Assembly (NCBI RefSeq): GCF_029167105.1 | Contig: NZ_JARFML010000014.1 | Location: forward strand, 1 to 64,000 | From: Bradyrhizobium yuanmingense | GTDB lineage: Bacteria; Pseudomonadota; Alphaproteobacteria; Rhizobiales; Xanthobacteraceae | DNA length: 64,000 nucleotides | Direction: 5' to 3' | Part shown: positions 25,087-37,004 of the stretch, piece by piece | Numbering within the stretch: the first letter of the stretch is position 1 | Layout: the number at the start of each line of letters is the position of its first letter | The notes under the pieces: model-generated | Told to the model about the DNA's origin: nothing | Databases searched by the model: none | Seen by the model: only the letters and a program-made list of their open reading frames with translations | Program-made: the position numbers and the translations under genes

Positions 25087-25455
25087 ATGCCCTATGTCGA
25101 AGTGCTCGCCCCGCAAGTTCCAGCCCAGCGCAAGACCGCGCTGGCGATGTCGGTGACCGACGCCCTGATGTCGGCGTTCGGCGTGACAGCTGACACGGTC
25201 ACGCTCTATTTCCTGAACATTGCGCCTGACGACTACGCCCATGCGGGCAGGTTTGGCGCGGAGGCCACCGGTCAGCGCATCCTGCTCAAGATCCACGCCT
25301 TCCGCCGCAGCGAGGCCGAGCGGCGCGCCGCCGCCATCGCGCTGACCCGCGCCGTCTGCAGCGCCTATGGCGTGCCGGGCGACGACGTCGCGGTCTACTT
25401 CTGCGATCGCGACCGCAGCGAGGTCTCCCACGATTCCAAGCTCGCCAGCGACTGA
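25087..25455 (+). CDS. Tautomerase superfamily protein
   Basis: 122 residues beginning MPYVEVLAPQVPAQRK. Pro2 would be the N-terminal catalytic proline once Met is removed, as in 4-oxalocrotonate tautomerase and malonate semialdehyde decarboxylase. At 122 residues it is about two 4-OT units long, like the fused-type members. The enol/keto conversion of a 2-oxo acid is likely. It starts three bases after the LacI stop. Confidence 0.75.
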   Translation: MPYVEVLAPQVPAQRKTALAMSVTDALMSAFGVTADTVTLYFLNIAPDDYAHAGRFGAEATGQRILLKIHAFRRSEAERRAAAIALTRAVCSAYGVPGDDVAVYFCDRDRSEVSHDSKLASD

Positions 25456-25466
25456 CGGGGCACACG

Positions 25467-26609
25467 ATGGACCGCTTCTACAGCCAAGACCAGAAGGCCC
25501 TACGCGAGACCGCCCGCCGCTTCGCGGAGGCAGAAATCCTGCCGCGCGCCGCGGCGATCGATCGCGAGGACCGGTTCGACCGCACCCTCTACAAGGGCAT
25601 GGCGGATCTCGGCCTGTTCGGCATCTGCCTGCGCGAAGGCGCCGGCGGCGCCGGTCTCGATGCGGTGGCGGCCTGCATCGCGATGGAGGAGCTGGCGCGC
25701 TGCTCCGGCGCGGTCGCCAACGCCTTTGCGATCCCGGTCGAGGCCGTGCTGTTCTTCGATCATCACGGCACCGAGGCGCACAAGGCGCTGATCCCGCAAA
25801 TTCTGAGCGGCGACATCATTCCCGCCACCGCCGTCTCCGAGCCCGATTACGGCTCCGACGTCGCTGGCATCCGCACCAATGCGGTGCGCGACGGCAACGG
25901 CTGGCGCCTCAACGGCACCAAGGCCTGGGTGACGCTCGGCGGCGTCGCCGACCGTATCATGGTGTTCGCGCGCACCGGCGCAGACGCGGGCCACCGCGCC
26001 ATCTCCTGCCTCCTTGTCGACGGCGCCCTGCCCGGCATCGCGCGCGGCAAGAACGAAGAGCTGCTCGGCATGCACGGCCTCGACGACTGCCAGATCACCT
26101 TCTCCGACGTGCGCCTGCCCTCGGACAGCGTGATGGGGCCGGAGAACCAGGCCTTCAAGATGGCGATGAGCAATTTCAACTTCAGCCGGCTGATGATGGC
26201 CTCGATGGCGCTCGGCATGGCGCAGGCCGCGTTCGAGGATGCCACGGCTTACGCAAAGGACCGCAAGCAATTCGGCCAGGCCATCATCGGCTTCCAAGCG
26301 GTGCAGTTCATGCTCGCGGACATGTCGACCGACATCGCGGCTGCGCGCCTCCTGATCCACCACGCCGCGCGCCTGCATGATGCCGGCGAGCCGATCGCCA
26401 AGGAGGCGGCGCAGGCCAAGCTGTTCACCACCGACATGGCGATGAAACACGTTTCCAACGCGCTGCAGATCCACGGCGGCAACGGCTATTCGCGCGAGTA
26501 CCGCATCGAACGCATCTTCCGCGATGTGCGCCTTGCGCAGATCTACGAGGGCACCAACCAGATCCAGCGGCTGATCATCGCCCGCCAGGTCGAGAAGGGG
26601 GCCGCGTGA
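25467..26609 (+). CDS. Acyl-CoA dehydrogenase
   Basis: 380 residues. The FAD motif region is TAVSEPDYGSDVAG, and the C-terminal catalytic segment is IYEGTNQIQRLII with the usual Glu, followed by ARQVE. The motif HGGNGYSREYRIERIFRDV is also present. It is independent of the dehydrogenase at 20527-21690 and probably handles a different chain or stage. It is third in the rightward operon. Confidence 0.9.
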   Translation: MDRFYSQDQKALRETARRFAEAEILPRAAAIDREDRFDRTLYKGMADLGLFGICLREGAGGAGLDAVAACIAMEELARCSGAVANAFAIPVEAVLFFDHHGTEAHKALIPQILSGDIIPATAVSEPDYGSDVAGIRTNAVRDGNGWRLNGTKAWVTLGGVADRIMVFARTGADAGHRAISCLLVDGALPGIARGKNEELLGMHGLDDCQITFSDVRLPSDSVMGPENQAFKMAMSNFNFSRLMMASMALGMAQAAFEDATAYAKDRKQFGQAIIGFQAVQFMLADMSTDIAAARLLIHHAARLHDAGEPIAKEAAQAKLFTTDMAMKHVSNALQIHGGNGYSREYRIERIFRDVRLAQIYEGTNQIQRLIIARQVEKGAA

Positions 26610-26613
26610 GGGC

Positions 26614-28197
26614 ATGCTGAGCATCATCACGGCGAAAGAGGCTGCAGGCCTCATCCGGGACACCGACACGCTGATCGTCGGCGGCAATGGCGGCACCGGC
26701 GCTGCCGAAGCCATTCTTGACGCACTGGAGCAGCGTTTTCTCGGCGGCCAGGGCCCGCACAATCTGACGCTGATCAACATCACCGGCGTCGGCGCCGTGA
26801 CCGAGAAGGGCCTCTGCCATCTCGCCCATGAAGGCCTGATCGCGCGCGTCATCGGCGGCAATTTCGGGCTGCAGGTGCCGTTCATGCGCCTCGTCCGCGA
26901 CGAGCTGATCGACGCCTACAATTTCCCGCAAGGCGTGATGAGTCAGCTCTGCCGCGCCATGGCCGCGAAACATCCGGGCGTGCTCACCCATGTCGGCCTC
27001 AACACCTACATGGACCCGCGCCAGGACGGCGGGCGCATGAACAAGCGCACCACTGCGCCGCTGGTCGACCTGCTCGAGCTGCACGGCCAGTCCTGGCTGC
27101 TCTACCGCGTCCCCAACCCGCCCGACGTCGCGATCATCCGCGGCACCTCGGCCGACGAGGACGGCTATATCAGCATGGAGCACGAGGGCACGACGCGCGA
27201 GGATCTGTCGATCGCGCAGGCCGTGCACAATGCCGGCGGCACCGTGATCTGCCAAGTCAAGCGCATCGTGAAGCGCGGCTCGATCCATCCGCAGATGGTG
27301 AAGATTCCCGGCTTCCTGATCGACCACGTCGTGCTCGAGCCCGAGCAGATGCAAACCTATGGCACCGCCTACGATCCCGCGCGCTGTGGCGAGACGCGGG
27401 TGCCTGTCGCGATGATCGCGCCCGATCCGCTCACCGAACGGCGGGTGATCGCCCGCCGCGCCGCCTTCGAACTGCGCCCGCGCGACGTCGTCAATCTTGG
27501 CGTAGGCATTTCCGCGATGATCCCCAATGTCGCGGCCGAGGAAGGCATCTCCGACCTGATCACGCTGACGGTGGAATCCGGCGTGGTCGGCGGCGTGCCG
27601 GGTCATGCCCGCGAGTTTGGCACCGCGATCAATCCGCGCGTCATTCTCGACCAGGCCTATCAGTTCGACTTCTACGACGGCGGCGGCCTCTCCTGCGCCT
27701 TCCTCTCCTTCGCGGAGGTGGACGCAACAGGCAATGTCAACGTCACCCGCTTCGGCGAGCGCCGCGACGGCTCCGGCGGCTTCATCGACATCACCCAGAA
27801 CGCGAAGCGGCTGATCTTCAGCGGCACCATGACCGGCGGCAAGTTCGATATCGGCGTCGAGAACGGCCGCCTCGCGATCCGGCGCGACGGCGCCTTCCGC
27901 AAGTTCGTGCCTGAGGTCGGCCAGATCAGCTTCAGCGCCTCGCTTGCCGCGCAGCGCGGCCAGCACGTCAGCTACATCACCGAGCGTGCCGTGTTCGAGC
28001 TGGAGAGCGGCCACGTGACCCTAACCGAGATCGCGCCCGGCGTGCGGCTGGAGGAGGACATTCTCGCCCATATGGGCTTTCGCCCACGCATCAGCCCGCA
28101 ATTGAAGGACATGGACCCGCGCATCTTCCGCTCCGGGCCGATGGGCATCGCGAAGAGTTTCAAGGCCCTCCCCGCGCGCCAGCGCAAGGTTGCCTGA
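26614..28197 (+). CDS. Family I CoA transferase (acetate/propionate CoA-transferase type)
   Basis: 527 residues: both halves of the family I transferase in one chain. The N-half has the glycine-rich GGNGGTGAAEAIL. The C-half has the catalytic Glu in LITLTVESGVVGGVPG. The pattern is that of propionate CoA-transferase/YdiF. It activates an acid using acetyl-CoA or another donor. The start is four bases after the dehydrogenase stop. Confidence 0.88.
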   Translation: MLSIITAKEAAGLIRDTDTLIVGGNGGTGAAEAILDALEQRFLGGQGPHNLTLINITGVGAVTEKGLCHLAHEGLIARVIGGNFGLQVPFMRLVRDELIDAYNFPQGVMSQLCRAMAAKHPGVLTHVGLNTYMDPRQDGGRMNKRTTAPLVDLLELHGQSWLLYRVPNPPDVAIIRGTSADEDGYISMEHEGTTREDLSIAQAVHNAGGTVICQVKRIVKRGSIHPQMVKIPGFLIDHVVLEPEQMQTYGTAYDPARCGETRVPVAMIAPDPLTERRVIARRAAFELRPRDVVNLGVGISAMIPNVAAEEGISDLITLTVESGVVGGVPGHAREFGTAINPRVILDQAYQFDFYDGGGLSCAFLSFAEVDATGNVNVTRFGERRDGSGGFIDITQNAKRLIFSGTMTGGKFDIGVENGRLAIRRDGAFRKFVPEVGQISFSASLAAQRGQHVSYITERAVFELESGHVTLTEIAPGVRLEEDILAHMGFRPRISPQLKDMDPRIFRSGPMGIAKSFKALPARQRKVA

Positions 28198-28206
28198 GGG
28201 ATCAGC

Positions 28207-28689
28207 ATGGACACGAGCGCCCCGATCAATCTCCGTTACGAGGACATCGCGCTCGGCGCGGAGTTCGAGACCGCCGTGCACACCGTGACGGAGGCCGATA
28301 TCGCGGCCTTCGCCGACATCACGCGCGACCATCATCCGCTGCACGTCGATGGCACCTATGCGCGTTCCCGCGGCTATCCCGCGGTGATCGGCCACGGGCT
28401 GTACGGCCTGTCGCTGATGGAGGGGCTGAAGTCGGAGCTGAAGCTGTATGAGGAGACCTCGGTGGCCTCGCTCGGCTGGGACGAGGTGAAGTTCAAGGGC
28501 CCCATCGTCGCCGGTGACAGCTTGCGCGTCCGCTTCCGTTTCGTCGAGAAGCGGCCGACCAAGAACCCCGCGCGCGGCATCGTCGTCGAGACGCTCGACC
28601 TCCTTAACCAGCGCGACGAGGTGGTGACCGCGGCGCGCCACATCTCACTGATCCTGACCCGGCAAGCCGGTGCTGCGGCGGCCACATGA
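28207..28689 (+). CDS. MaoC family dehydratase
   Basis: 160 residues. The active-site motif is complete, FADITRDHHPLHVDGTYARS, with Asp and His, followed by VIGHGLYGLSLMEGL. It adds water to an enoyl-CoA of R stereochemistry, or acts as mesaconyl-type hydratase. A good ribosome site, GAGGGATC, precedes the ATG. It completes a CoA transferase, dehydrogenase, hydratase set on the rightward operon. Confidence 0.87.
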   Translation: MDTSAPINLRYEDIALGAEFETAVHTVTEADIAAFADITRDHHPLHVDGTYARSRGYPAVIGHGLYGLSLMEGLKSELKLYEETSVASLGWDEVKFKGPIVAGDSLRVRFRFVEKRPTKNPARGIVVETLDLLNQRDEVVTAARHISLILTRQAGAAAAT

Positions 28690-28760
28690 CGAGACAATGA
28701 AGAAGACTTTGGGCCGGAGAACGGCTCCTCTGCCACCCACGATTTGATCGGAGTATTCAG

Positions 28761-29597
28761 ATGCGAATTGCAAAAACCTTGTCCGCCCTCGCCCTTCTGG
28801 CCGGCCTGACGCAGGCCGCCGCTGCCCAGACCTGCACGCCGAAAGTGCCGGCCTCGAACCTGATCGAAGCGCCGAAATGGCAGATGTCGATCAACCCGAC
28901 GCTGCCGCCGCAGCAATTCGTCGACGACAAGGGCGAGCTGCAGGGCCTCAACGTCGAGCTCGCCCGCGAGATCGCCAAGCGCATCTGCGTCGAGGCGGTG
29001 TTCCTGCGTATGGACTTCCCGCCGATGATCCCAGCGCTGCGCTCCGGCCGGTTCGATGCCATCAACACCGGCCTGTTCTGGACCGAGGAACGCTCGAAGA
29101 TGATGTACCTCGTGCCATACGCGCAGCAGGCGATCAGCATCTACACCGACCCCTCCTCCAGCCTGAAGCTGGAGAAATTCGAGGACCTCGCCGGCCGCGT
29201 GGTCGGCGTGGAATCGGCGACCTACACCGAGCGCAAGGCGCGCGAGTTCAGCACGGCGATGGAAGCCAAGGGCCTCAAGCCGGTCGAGCTGCGCACCTTC
29301 ACCACCGTCACCGCCACCTCCGCGGCGCTGCGCGCCGGACAGCTCGAGGCCGCGCTCAACATCAACGAGACCGCCAACTCGCTCGAACAGAAAGGCATCG
29401 CCAAGATCTGGGTTCGCGATATCGCCGGCACCGATATCACCTTTGCTTTTCGCGACAAGCTGCTGGCACAGGCCGTCGCCGATGCTCTCACCACGATCCG
29501 CACCGACGGCACCTATGACAAGCTGTTCGACAAGTTCGGCATGACCAGGCTGAAGGCAACGACATTCGCCATTCGCGGCGACGGGCCGACCAACTGA
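28761..29597 (+). CDS. ABC transporter substrate-binding protein, family 3 (copy 2)
   Basis: 278 residues with a signal peptide (LSALALLAGLTQAAAAQ). Mature segments MSINPTLPPQQFVDDKGELQ, GLNVELAREIAKRI and INTGLFWTEERSKMMYLVPY correspond one to one to copy 1 at 17451-18287. No permease or ATPase lies beside it, so it probably delivers to the importer encoded at 15912-17431. A 71-base gap separates it from the MaoC gene and contains a weak stem. Confidence 0.9.
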   Translation: MRIAKTLSALALLAGLTQAAAAQTCTPKVPASNLIEAPKWQMSINPTLPPQQFVDDKGELQGLNVELAREIAKRICVEAVFLRMDFPPMIPALRSGRFDAINTGLFWTEERSKMMYLVPYAQQAISIYTDPSSSLKLEKFEDLAGRVVGVESATYTERKAREFSTAMEAKGLKPVELRTFTTVTATSAALRAGQLEAALNINETANSLEQKGIAKIWVRDIAGTDITFAFRDKLLAQAVADALTTIRTDGTYDKLFDKFGMTRLKATTFAIRGDGPTN

Positions 29598-29787
29598 CAG
29601 GCCTGCGTCGCCTTGATAGCACCGATACTCCAAGGACTTATCATATCCTGTCGAGGGACTAGAGCGGGACCAGGTGCACACATGTGGGCTTCAACCGGGA
29701 TGCGCGTTCAGAACGCAAGGGCGGGCACTGCTGCTCAGCGGCCAGTAGCACGGAACTTGCATAAATTCTGGGCGACATGGACACCGC

Positions 29788-30687
29788 ATGAATCTCATCA
29801 GCCTCGACATCCGCATGCTCCGGTCGCTGATCTCGGTGGTCGAGACCGGCAGCATCACCGAGACCGCCCGCCGGCTGGGCCGCACCCAGCCGGCGATCAC
29901 GCTGCAATTGCAGCGATTGGAGGAGCTCACCGGCAAGCAATTGTTCGAGCATGGCGGCCGCAGGCTGACGCTGACCGACGACGGCACCACCGTTCTCACC
30001 TACGCCAAGTCCATCCTGAGGTTGCATGACGAGCTGATCTCGCAATTGGCGTCGCAGGAGATCGAGGGCCAGGTCGTGCTCGGCACGCCCGACCTCTATG
30101 CGGCGTTCATGCTGCCGTCGATCCTCAGCGTGTTCCGAAAATCCTTTCCGCGCGTGCAGGTCGAGCTCAATTGCGCGCTGTCGACCCCGCTGGTCGGCCT
30201 CGTCAAGCGCGGCGATGTCGACATCGCGCTCGTCACCCGCATGAATGATTTCACCGGCGGCCAGGTGGTGCGGCGCGAACAACTGGTATGGATGACCGGC
30301 GAGCAATCCGCCGCCCATCTGGAGCGTCCGATTCCGCTGGCGCTCCTGCCGCCCGGCAACATCTATCGCGACTACGCCATCGACACGCTGGAGCGGGCGA
30401 ATTTGCGCTGGCGCATCGCCTGCGTCAGCGAAAGCGTCGGCGGCCTACAGGCCGCGGCCTTCGCCGGCATGGCCGTCACCGTGCTCGGCCGCAGCGCGCT
30501 GGTGCCGGCGATGCGCGAGATCGGGCCGAAAGAAGGGCTGCCGCCGCTGCCGAAGATCGAGCTCTTGCTCTACAAGTCAAGCGGCGCGACCTCGAAAGCG
30601 GCGACCGCGCTGCACGATTACCTCGCGCACTATCTGCGGCTCGATGAAGAGCTGAGCGGCCGCGGCGCGCCGATCGAGCTGTCCTAG
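29788..30687 (+). CDS. LysR family transcriptional regulator
   Basis: 299 residues. The N-terminal HTH reads MLRSLISVVETGSITETARR and then LGRTQPAITLQLQRLEELTG, followed by a periplasmic-binding-like effector domain. It is the last rightward gene, with a 190-base gap to the upstream binding-protein gene in which I see no convincing promoter apart from CACATGTG at about 29675. Target genes are not obvious; it may add control to the same catabolic region. Confidence 0.88.
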   Translation: MNLISLDIRMLRSLISVVETGSITETARRLGRTQPAITLQLQRLEELTGKQLFEHGGRRLTLTDDGTTVLTYAKSILRLHDELISQLASQEIEGQVVLGTPDLYAAFMLPSILSVFRKSFPRVQVELNCALSTPLVGLVKRGDVDIALVTRMNDFTGGQVVRREQLVWMTGEQSAAHLERPIPLALLPPGNIYRDYAIDTLERANLRWRIACVSESVGGLQAAAFAGMAVTVLGRSALVPAMREIGPKEGLPPLPKIELLLYKSSGATSKAATALHDYLAHYLRLDEELSGRGAPIELS

Positions 30688-30699
30688 AGCGCGATGCGA

Positions 30700-32169
30700 T
30701 CAGGAGCGCAAGGCCAGCTGCGGCCAGAACCTTGCCCAGGGTTGTGCCGCCTCGAAGGCGGCGGCGATGCGGAAGATGGTGGGCTCGTCGAGCCAGGGCG
30801 CGACGATCTGCAGCCCGATCGGCATTCCGTCGCGGTCGAATCCGCACGGCAGCGTCGCCGCCGGAAGGCCGGCGAGATTGATCGGCCAGGTGAAGGGCGA
30901 CCAGCCGAGATGTGGGTCGACCTCGCGGCCATCGATCTTGCCGACTCCGATCTGACCGGCCTCGAACGCGGTCACCGCGACGGTCGGCGTCACCAGGGCA
31001 TCGACGCGCTCGAACAGTTTGACGAAGGCGTTGCGCGCCTGCCCGCGGCGATAGCCTGCCTCGACGTAGTCCGTGCCACTGTAGCGCCGGCCGACGCCGA
31101 CGACATCGCGATAGGCGGCCTCGGAGCCGGCGAGATCGGCCGTGGTCTTGCCGGCGACGGCCGCCGCCTGCTCGGTGAAAGCGATCGGCTTCAGCGTACG
31201 CTCCAGAATGTCGGGATCGAGAGCGGGGCCGTCCATGGAGACCTGCGCGCCGCAGGAATCGAGAATGGCGAGCGCCTCGCCGAATGCGGCCGTCACGTCA
31301 GGGCTGACGGCGGCATAACCGAGATCGACGCTGGCGGCGATGCGAATGCCGTTCAGTGCTGCGGCGCCGGTATCGAAGCGGCGGGATGGCACGGGAAGGC
31401 TTGCGGCATCGCGCATGTCGTAGCCGGCGATGATCTCCAGCGTCAGCGCAGCGTCTGCCACCGTACGCGTGATCGGCCCGGTATGCGCGAGCGAGGCCCA
31501 GGACGGCGGCGAGAAGCCGGGCGAGCGCGGGACGAGCCCGAAGGTCGGCTTCAGGCCGAACACGCCGCAGAACGACGACGGCACGCGGATCGAGCCGACG
31601 CCGTCGGTGCCGATCGCAATCGGGCCGCAGCCGGCGGCAACGCCTGCCGCCGCGCCGCCGCTCGACCCGCCGCTGGTGCGGCCGGGGTTCCAGGGATTTC
31701 GCGTGGTGCCGGTGACCGGGCTGTCCGCCGTGAGCTTGTAGCCAGACTCGCAGGTCGTGGTCTTGCAGGTGATGATGGCGCCGGACGCTTTCAACGCGGA
31801 AACCACGGCGGCATCGACCTCGGGCACGAACGCCGTATTCATCGGCGAGCCGGCATAGGCCGGCACGCCTGCGACGAACACGAGATCCTTGACCGTGACA
31901 GGCACGCCTGCCAGCGGCCCCATGACTTCGCCTGCGCGCATCTCCTTCGTGATGCGATCGGCCTCCGCCCTCGCCTGCTCGTACATCGGGGTCACGATTG
32001 CGTTGCAGGCTTCGTTCGTCACCTTCAGCGCGGCGATGGTGTCGTCCACGACATCGCGCGGCGTGAATGCCTTGCGCCGATAACCGGCTACGATCTCGGT
32101 TGCAGAGAGCGCGCCAAGGCCAGTCGGCGCCGGCGGGAAGGCCGTTCGGCCGGAACCATCAGTCATCAT
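30700..32169 (-). CDS. Amidase (amidase signature family)
   Basis: 489 residues with the Ser-cisSer-Lys triad: Lys in VPVTVKDLVFVAG, cis-Ser in the GGSSGG run of GRTSGGSSGGAAAG, and the nucleophile Ser in GTDGVGSIRVPSSFCG. The first residues MMTDGSGRTAFPPAP define the start at 32169. A much longer frame in this phase is Arg-rich reading of the medium-subunit gene and is not coding. It hydrolyses an amide to acid and ammonia. It is the final gene of a leftward operon with a molybdenum hydroxylase and an importer, so an imported amide that is also oxidised is plausible. Confidence 0.88.
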   Translation of the reverse strand: MMTDGSGRTAFPPAPTGLGALSATEIVAGYRRKAFTPRDVVDDTIAALKVTNEACNAIVTPMYEQARAEADRITKEMRAGEVMGPLAGVPVTVKDLVFVAGVPAYAGSPMNTAFVPEVDAAVVSALKASGAIITCKTTTCESGYKLTADSPVTGTTRNPWNPGRTSGGSSGGAAAGVAAGCGPIAIGTDGVGSIRVPSSFCGVFGLKPTFGLVPRSPGFSPPSWASLAHTGPITRTVADAALTLEIIAGYDMRDAASLPVPSRRFDTGAAALNGIRIAASVDLGYAAVSPDVTAAFGEALAILDSCGAQVSMDGPALDPDILERTLKPIAFTEQAAAVAGKTTADLAGSEAAYRDVVGVGRRYSGTDYVEAGYRRGQARNAFVKLFERVDALVTPTVAVTAFEAGQIGVGKIDGREVDPHLGWSPFTWPINLAGLPAATLPCGFDRDGMPIGLQIVAPWLDEPTIFRIAAAFEAAQPWARFWPQLALRS

Positions 32170-32183
32170 GAACCCTGAGAGAG

Positions 32184-32981
32184 CTAGCTGAGCGCCGCTT
32201 CGACGGCGCGCTTCGCCATTACCGTGACGAGATGCGCACGGTAGTCGGCTTCGGCATGGATGTCGGAGGTGAGGCCGTCGGTGTCGATCTTGATCGCCGC
32301 GATCGCGGGCGGATCGAAATGGCCCGACAGCGCCGCCTCCATCGGCGGCACGCGGAACACGCCCGGCCCGGCGCCGGTGACCGCGACGCGAACGCCATCG
32401 GCGAACTGCGCGACGAACACACCGACGAGCGCATAGCGCGAGGCGGGGGCCTTGAACTTCGCGTACCCCGCCTTGACCGGCACGGGAAAGCGGATCGCGG
32501 TGATGATCTCTCCAAGCTCTAGCGCGGTCTCGAACAGGCCGAGGAAGAACTTGTCGGCCGCGATCTCGCGCTTGCTGGTGACGATGGTGGCGCCAAGGCC
32601 GAGCACGCCGGCGGGATAGTCCGCGGCCGGGTCGTTGTTTGCGACCGAGCCGCCGATGGTGCCGCGACTGCGTACGGCGGGATCGCCGATCATCGAGGCC
32701 AGCGCCGCGAGCCCGGGGATCTTGGTCTGCACCAGCTTCGAGGCAGCCACCACCGCATGCGGCGTCATGGCGCCGATGGTGATGGTGGCCTCGTCGTCGG
32801 TGATGCCCTTGAGGCTTCCGAGCTTCGACAGATCGACCAGTGCGGCCGGACTGGCCAGCCGCTGCTTCAGCGTCGGGATCAGTGTCATGCCGCCGGCAAC
32901 GAGCTTGCTGTCCTCGATCGAGGTCAGCAGCTTGGCCGCATCCGGAATCTGATCGGGCTGGTGATAGGCAAATGGCTTCAT
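32184..32981 (-). CDS. Molybdenum hydroxylase medium (FAD) subunit, CoxM-like
   Basis: 265 residues with the FAD-binding motifs of the CO dehydrogenase/xanthine dehydrogenase medium subunit: LVAGGMTLIPTLK (the AGGQS-type loop), and IGDPAVRSRGTIGGSVANND. It transfers electrons from the iron-sulfur subunit. It is followed closely by the amidase and preceded by the large subunit. Confidence 0.9.
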   Translation of the reverse strand: MKPFAYHQPDQIPDAAKLLTSIEDSKLVAGGMTLIPTLKQRLASPAALVDLSKLGSLKGITDDEATITIGAMTPHAVVAASKLVQTKIPGLAALASMIGDPAVRSRGTIGGSVANNDPAADYPAGVLGLGATIVTSKREIAADKFFLGLFETALELGEIITAIRFPVPVKAGYAKFKAPASRYALVGVFVAQFADGVRVAVTGAGPGVFRVPPMEAALSGHFDPPAIAAIKIDTDGLTSDIHAEADYRAHLVTVMAKRAVEAALS

Positions 32982-32992
32982 TGTCGTCCTCC

Positions 32993-35380
<2,388 letters not shown>

Positions 35381-35382
35381 GG

Positions 35383-35874
35383 TCACTCTCCCTTGGCATC
35401 GTGCATGGCGGCAGCGCCCGCCATGACCGAGATGACGATGTTCTGGTAGCCGGTGCAGCGGCAGATATTGCCCTCGAGGCCGTGACGTACGTCGGCCTCC
35501 GTCAGATCCGGCTTCTCGGTCGCAAGCGCCACGGCCGTCATCAGCATGCCCGGCGTGCAGAAGCCGCACTGCAGCCCGTGGTGCTCCCGGAAGGCCTCCT
35601 GCATCGGATGCATCTGGTTTGAGCCGGGTGCGCCCGTCAGGCCCTCGATCGTGAGCAATGTCGCACCGTCGAGTGCGGGCGCGAGCAACGTGCAGCTCTT
35701 CACCGGCAGACCGTTCAAATGCACGACGCAGGCACCACACTGGCTGGTGTCGCAGCCGATATGGGTGCCGGTGAGATGGAGCTGCTCCCGCAGGAGCTCG
35801 GCGACGAGTGTCGCCGGCTCGACGTCCAGATTTGTCGGCCGTCCGTTGAGGGTAAAGGATATCTGCACGGTCAT
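35383..35874 (-). CDS. Molybdenum hydroxylase small ([2Fe-2S]) subunit, CoxS-like
   Basis: 163 residues. The plant-type ferredoxin cluster is bound by CDTSQCGACVVHLNG and a later Cys. The second, C-terminal cluster is bound by GLQCGFCTPGM and GNICRCTGYQN. This is the complete eight-Cys pattern. The order in this operon is small, large, medium. Confidence 0.92.
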   Translation of the reverse strand: MTVQISFTLNGRPTNLDVEPATLVAELLREQLHLTGTHIGCDTSQCGACVVHLNGLPVKSCTLLAPALDGATLLTIEGLTGAPGSNQMHPMQEAFREHHGLQCGFCTPGMLMTAVALATEKPDLTEADVRHGLEGNICRCTGYQNIVISVMAGAAAMHDAKGE

Positions 35875-35895
35875 GCTCCTGTGCGCGGCGGGTCT

Positions 35896-37002
35896 TTAGG
35901 CGAGTGGAAGGGCGCTGCCGCTGGCCCATGTGGCCATGACGACGTCGCCGACGGTGAAGGGATCCGCGAAGAAGGCCTTTTCCGGCACATAGGCGACGAA
36001 TTCGTCGTCCGGCACGGTGTCGAGCATGACCTTGACGAAATAGCCCTGGTATTCGATCGCGAGCACGCGGCTCGGCAGCGACGTGGTGCAGCCCGGCGGC
36101 AGCTCCCTGCCGGGCCGCACCAGCGCGACGTCGTCGCGCCGCACGGCGATATCGACCTTGTCGCCGACGCTGACGGTCGGGCGGGCCTGAAGCGGCACCT
36201 CGATGGCATCAGGCGCGACTTGCGCGAGCGTGAAGCTCGCACCGTTCACCTTCTCCACCCTGCCCGACAGCACGTTCTGGCCACCCATGAACTCGGCGAC
36301 GTAACGGTCGCGCGGATGGGCATAGACCTCGCGCGCAGGCCCGGCCTGCTTGATCCTGCCCTGCTCCATCACGACGACAAGGTCGGCCAGCGCAATCGCC
36401 TCGAGCTGGGTATGGGTGACGTGGATGAAGGTGATGCCGAGCTCCTGCTGCATCCGCCGCAGCTCCTGGCGCATCTGGACACGGAGCTGCTCGTCGAGCG
36501 CGGACAGCGGCTCGTCGAGCAGCAGCACGCGCGGCTCGGTGATGGCGGCCCGCGCCAGCGCCACACGCTGCTGCTGGCCGCCGGAAAGCTGGGCCGGCAA
36601 GCGGTCGGCGAACTGCGTCAGCCTGACCTTCTCAATCATGGCATCCGCTGCACGTAGCCGATCGGACCTGGACTGGCCGCGCACGCGAAGTGCAAAGGCG
36701 ATGTTCTCCCGCACGGTCAAATGCGGAAACAGCGCGTAAGACTGGAACATCATCGCGGTGCGGCGTTGCACCGGCGCGAGCCCGACGACGTTCTGTCCGC
36801 CGATCACGATCTCGCCCGCGGTCGGGTCGTCATGCCCGGCGATCATGCGCAGGATCGTGGTCTTGCCGCAGCCGGAGGGGCCAATGAAGCAGCAATAGGC
36901 GCCGTCCGCGATCTTGAGATTGACGCCGTCAACGACGTTGGTGAATCCGTCAAAGCTCTTGCAGACGCCTGCCAGCTCGATATCGCCGCGATCGTTCTTC
37001 AT
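35896..37002 (-). CDS. Spermidine/putrescine-type ABC transporter ATP-binding protein
   Basis: 368 residues. Walker A is GPSGCGKTT, the signature LSGGQQQR, Walker B LLLDEPLSALD. The last 110 residues form a TOBE-type regulatory domain (RYVAEFMGGQNVLSGRVEKV region), as in PotA. It begins three bases after the permease stop. Confidence 0.92.
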   Translation of the reverse strand: MKNDRGDIELAGVCKSFDGFTNVVDGVNLKIADGAYCCFIGPSGCGKTTILRMIAGHDDPTAGEIVIGGQNVVGLAPVQRRTAMMFQSYALFPHLTVRENIAFALRVRGQSRSDRLRAADAMIEKVRLTQFADRLPAQLSGGQQQRVALARAAITEPRVLLLDEPLSALDEQLRVQMRQELRRMQQELGITFIHVTHTQLEAIALADLVVVMEQGRIKQAGPAREVYAHPRDRYVAEFMGGQNVLSGRVEKVNGASFTLAQVAPDAIEVPLQARPTVSVGDKVDIAVRRDDVALVRPGRELPPGCTTSLPSRVLAIEYQGYFVKVMLDTVPDDEFVAYVPEKAFFADPFTVGDVVMATWASGSALPLA

Positions 37003-37004
37003 TC

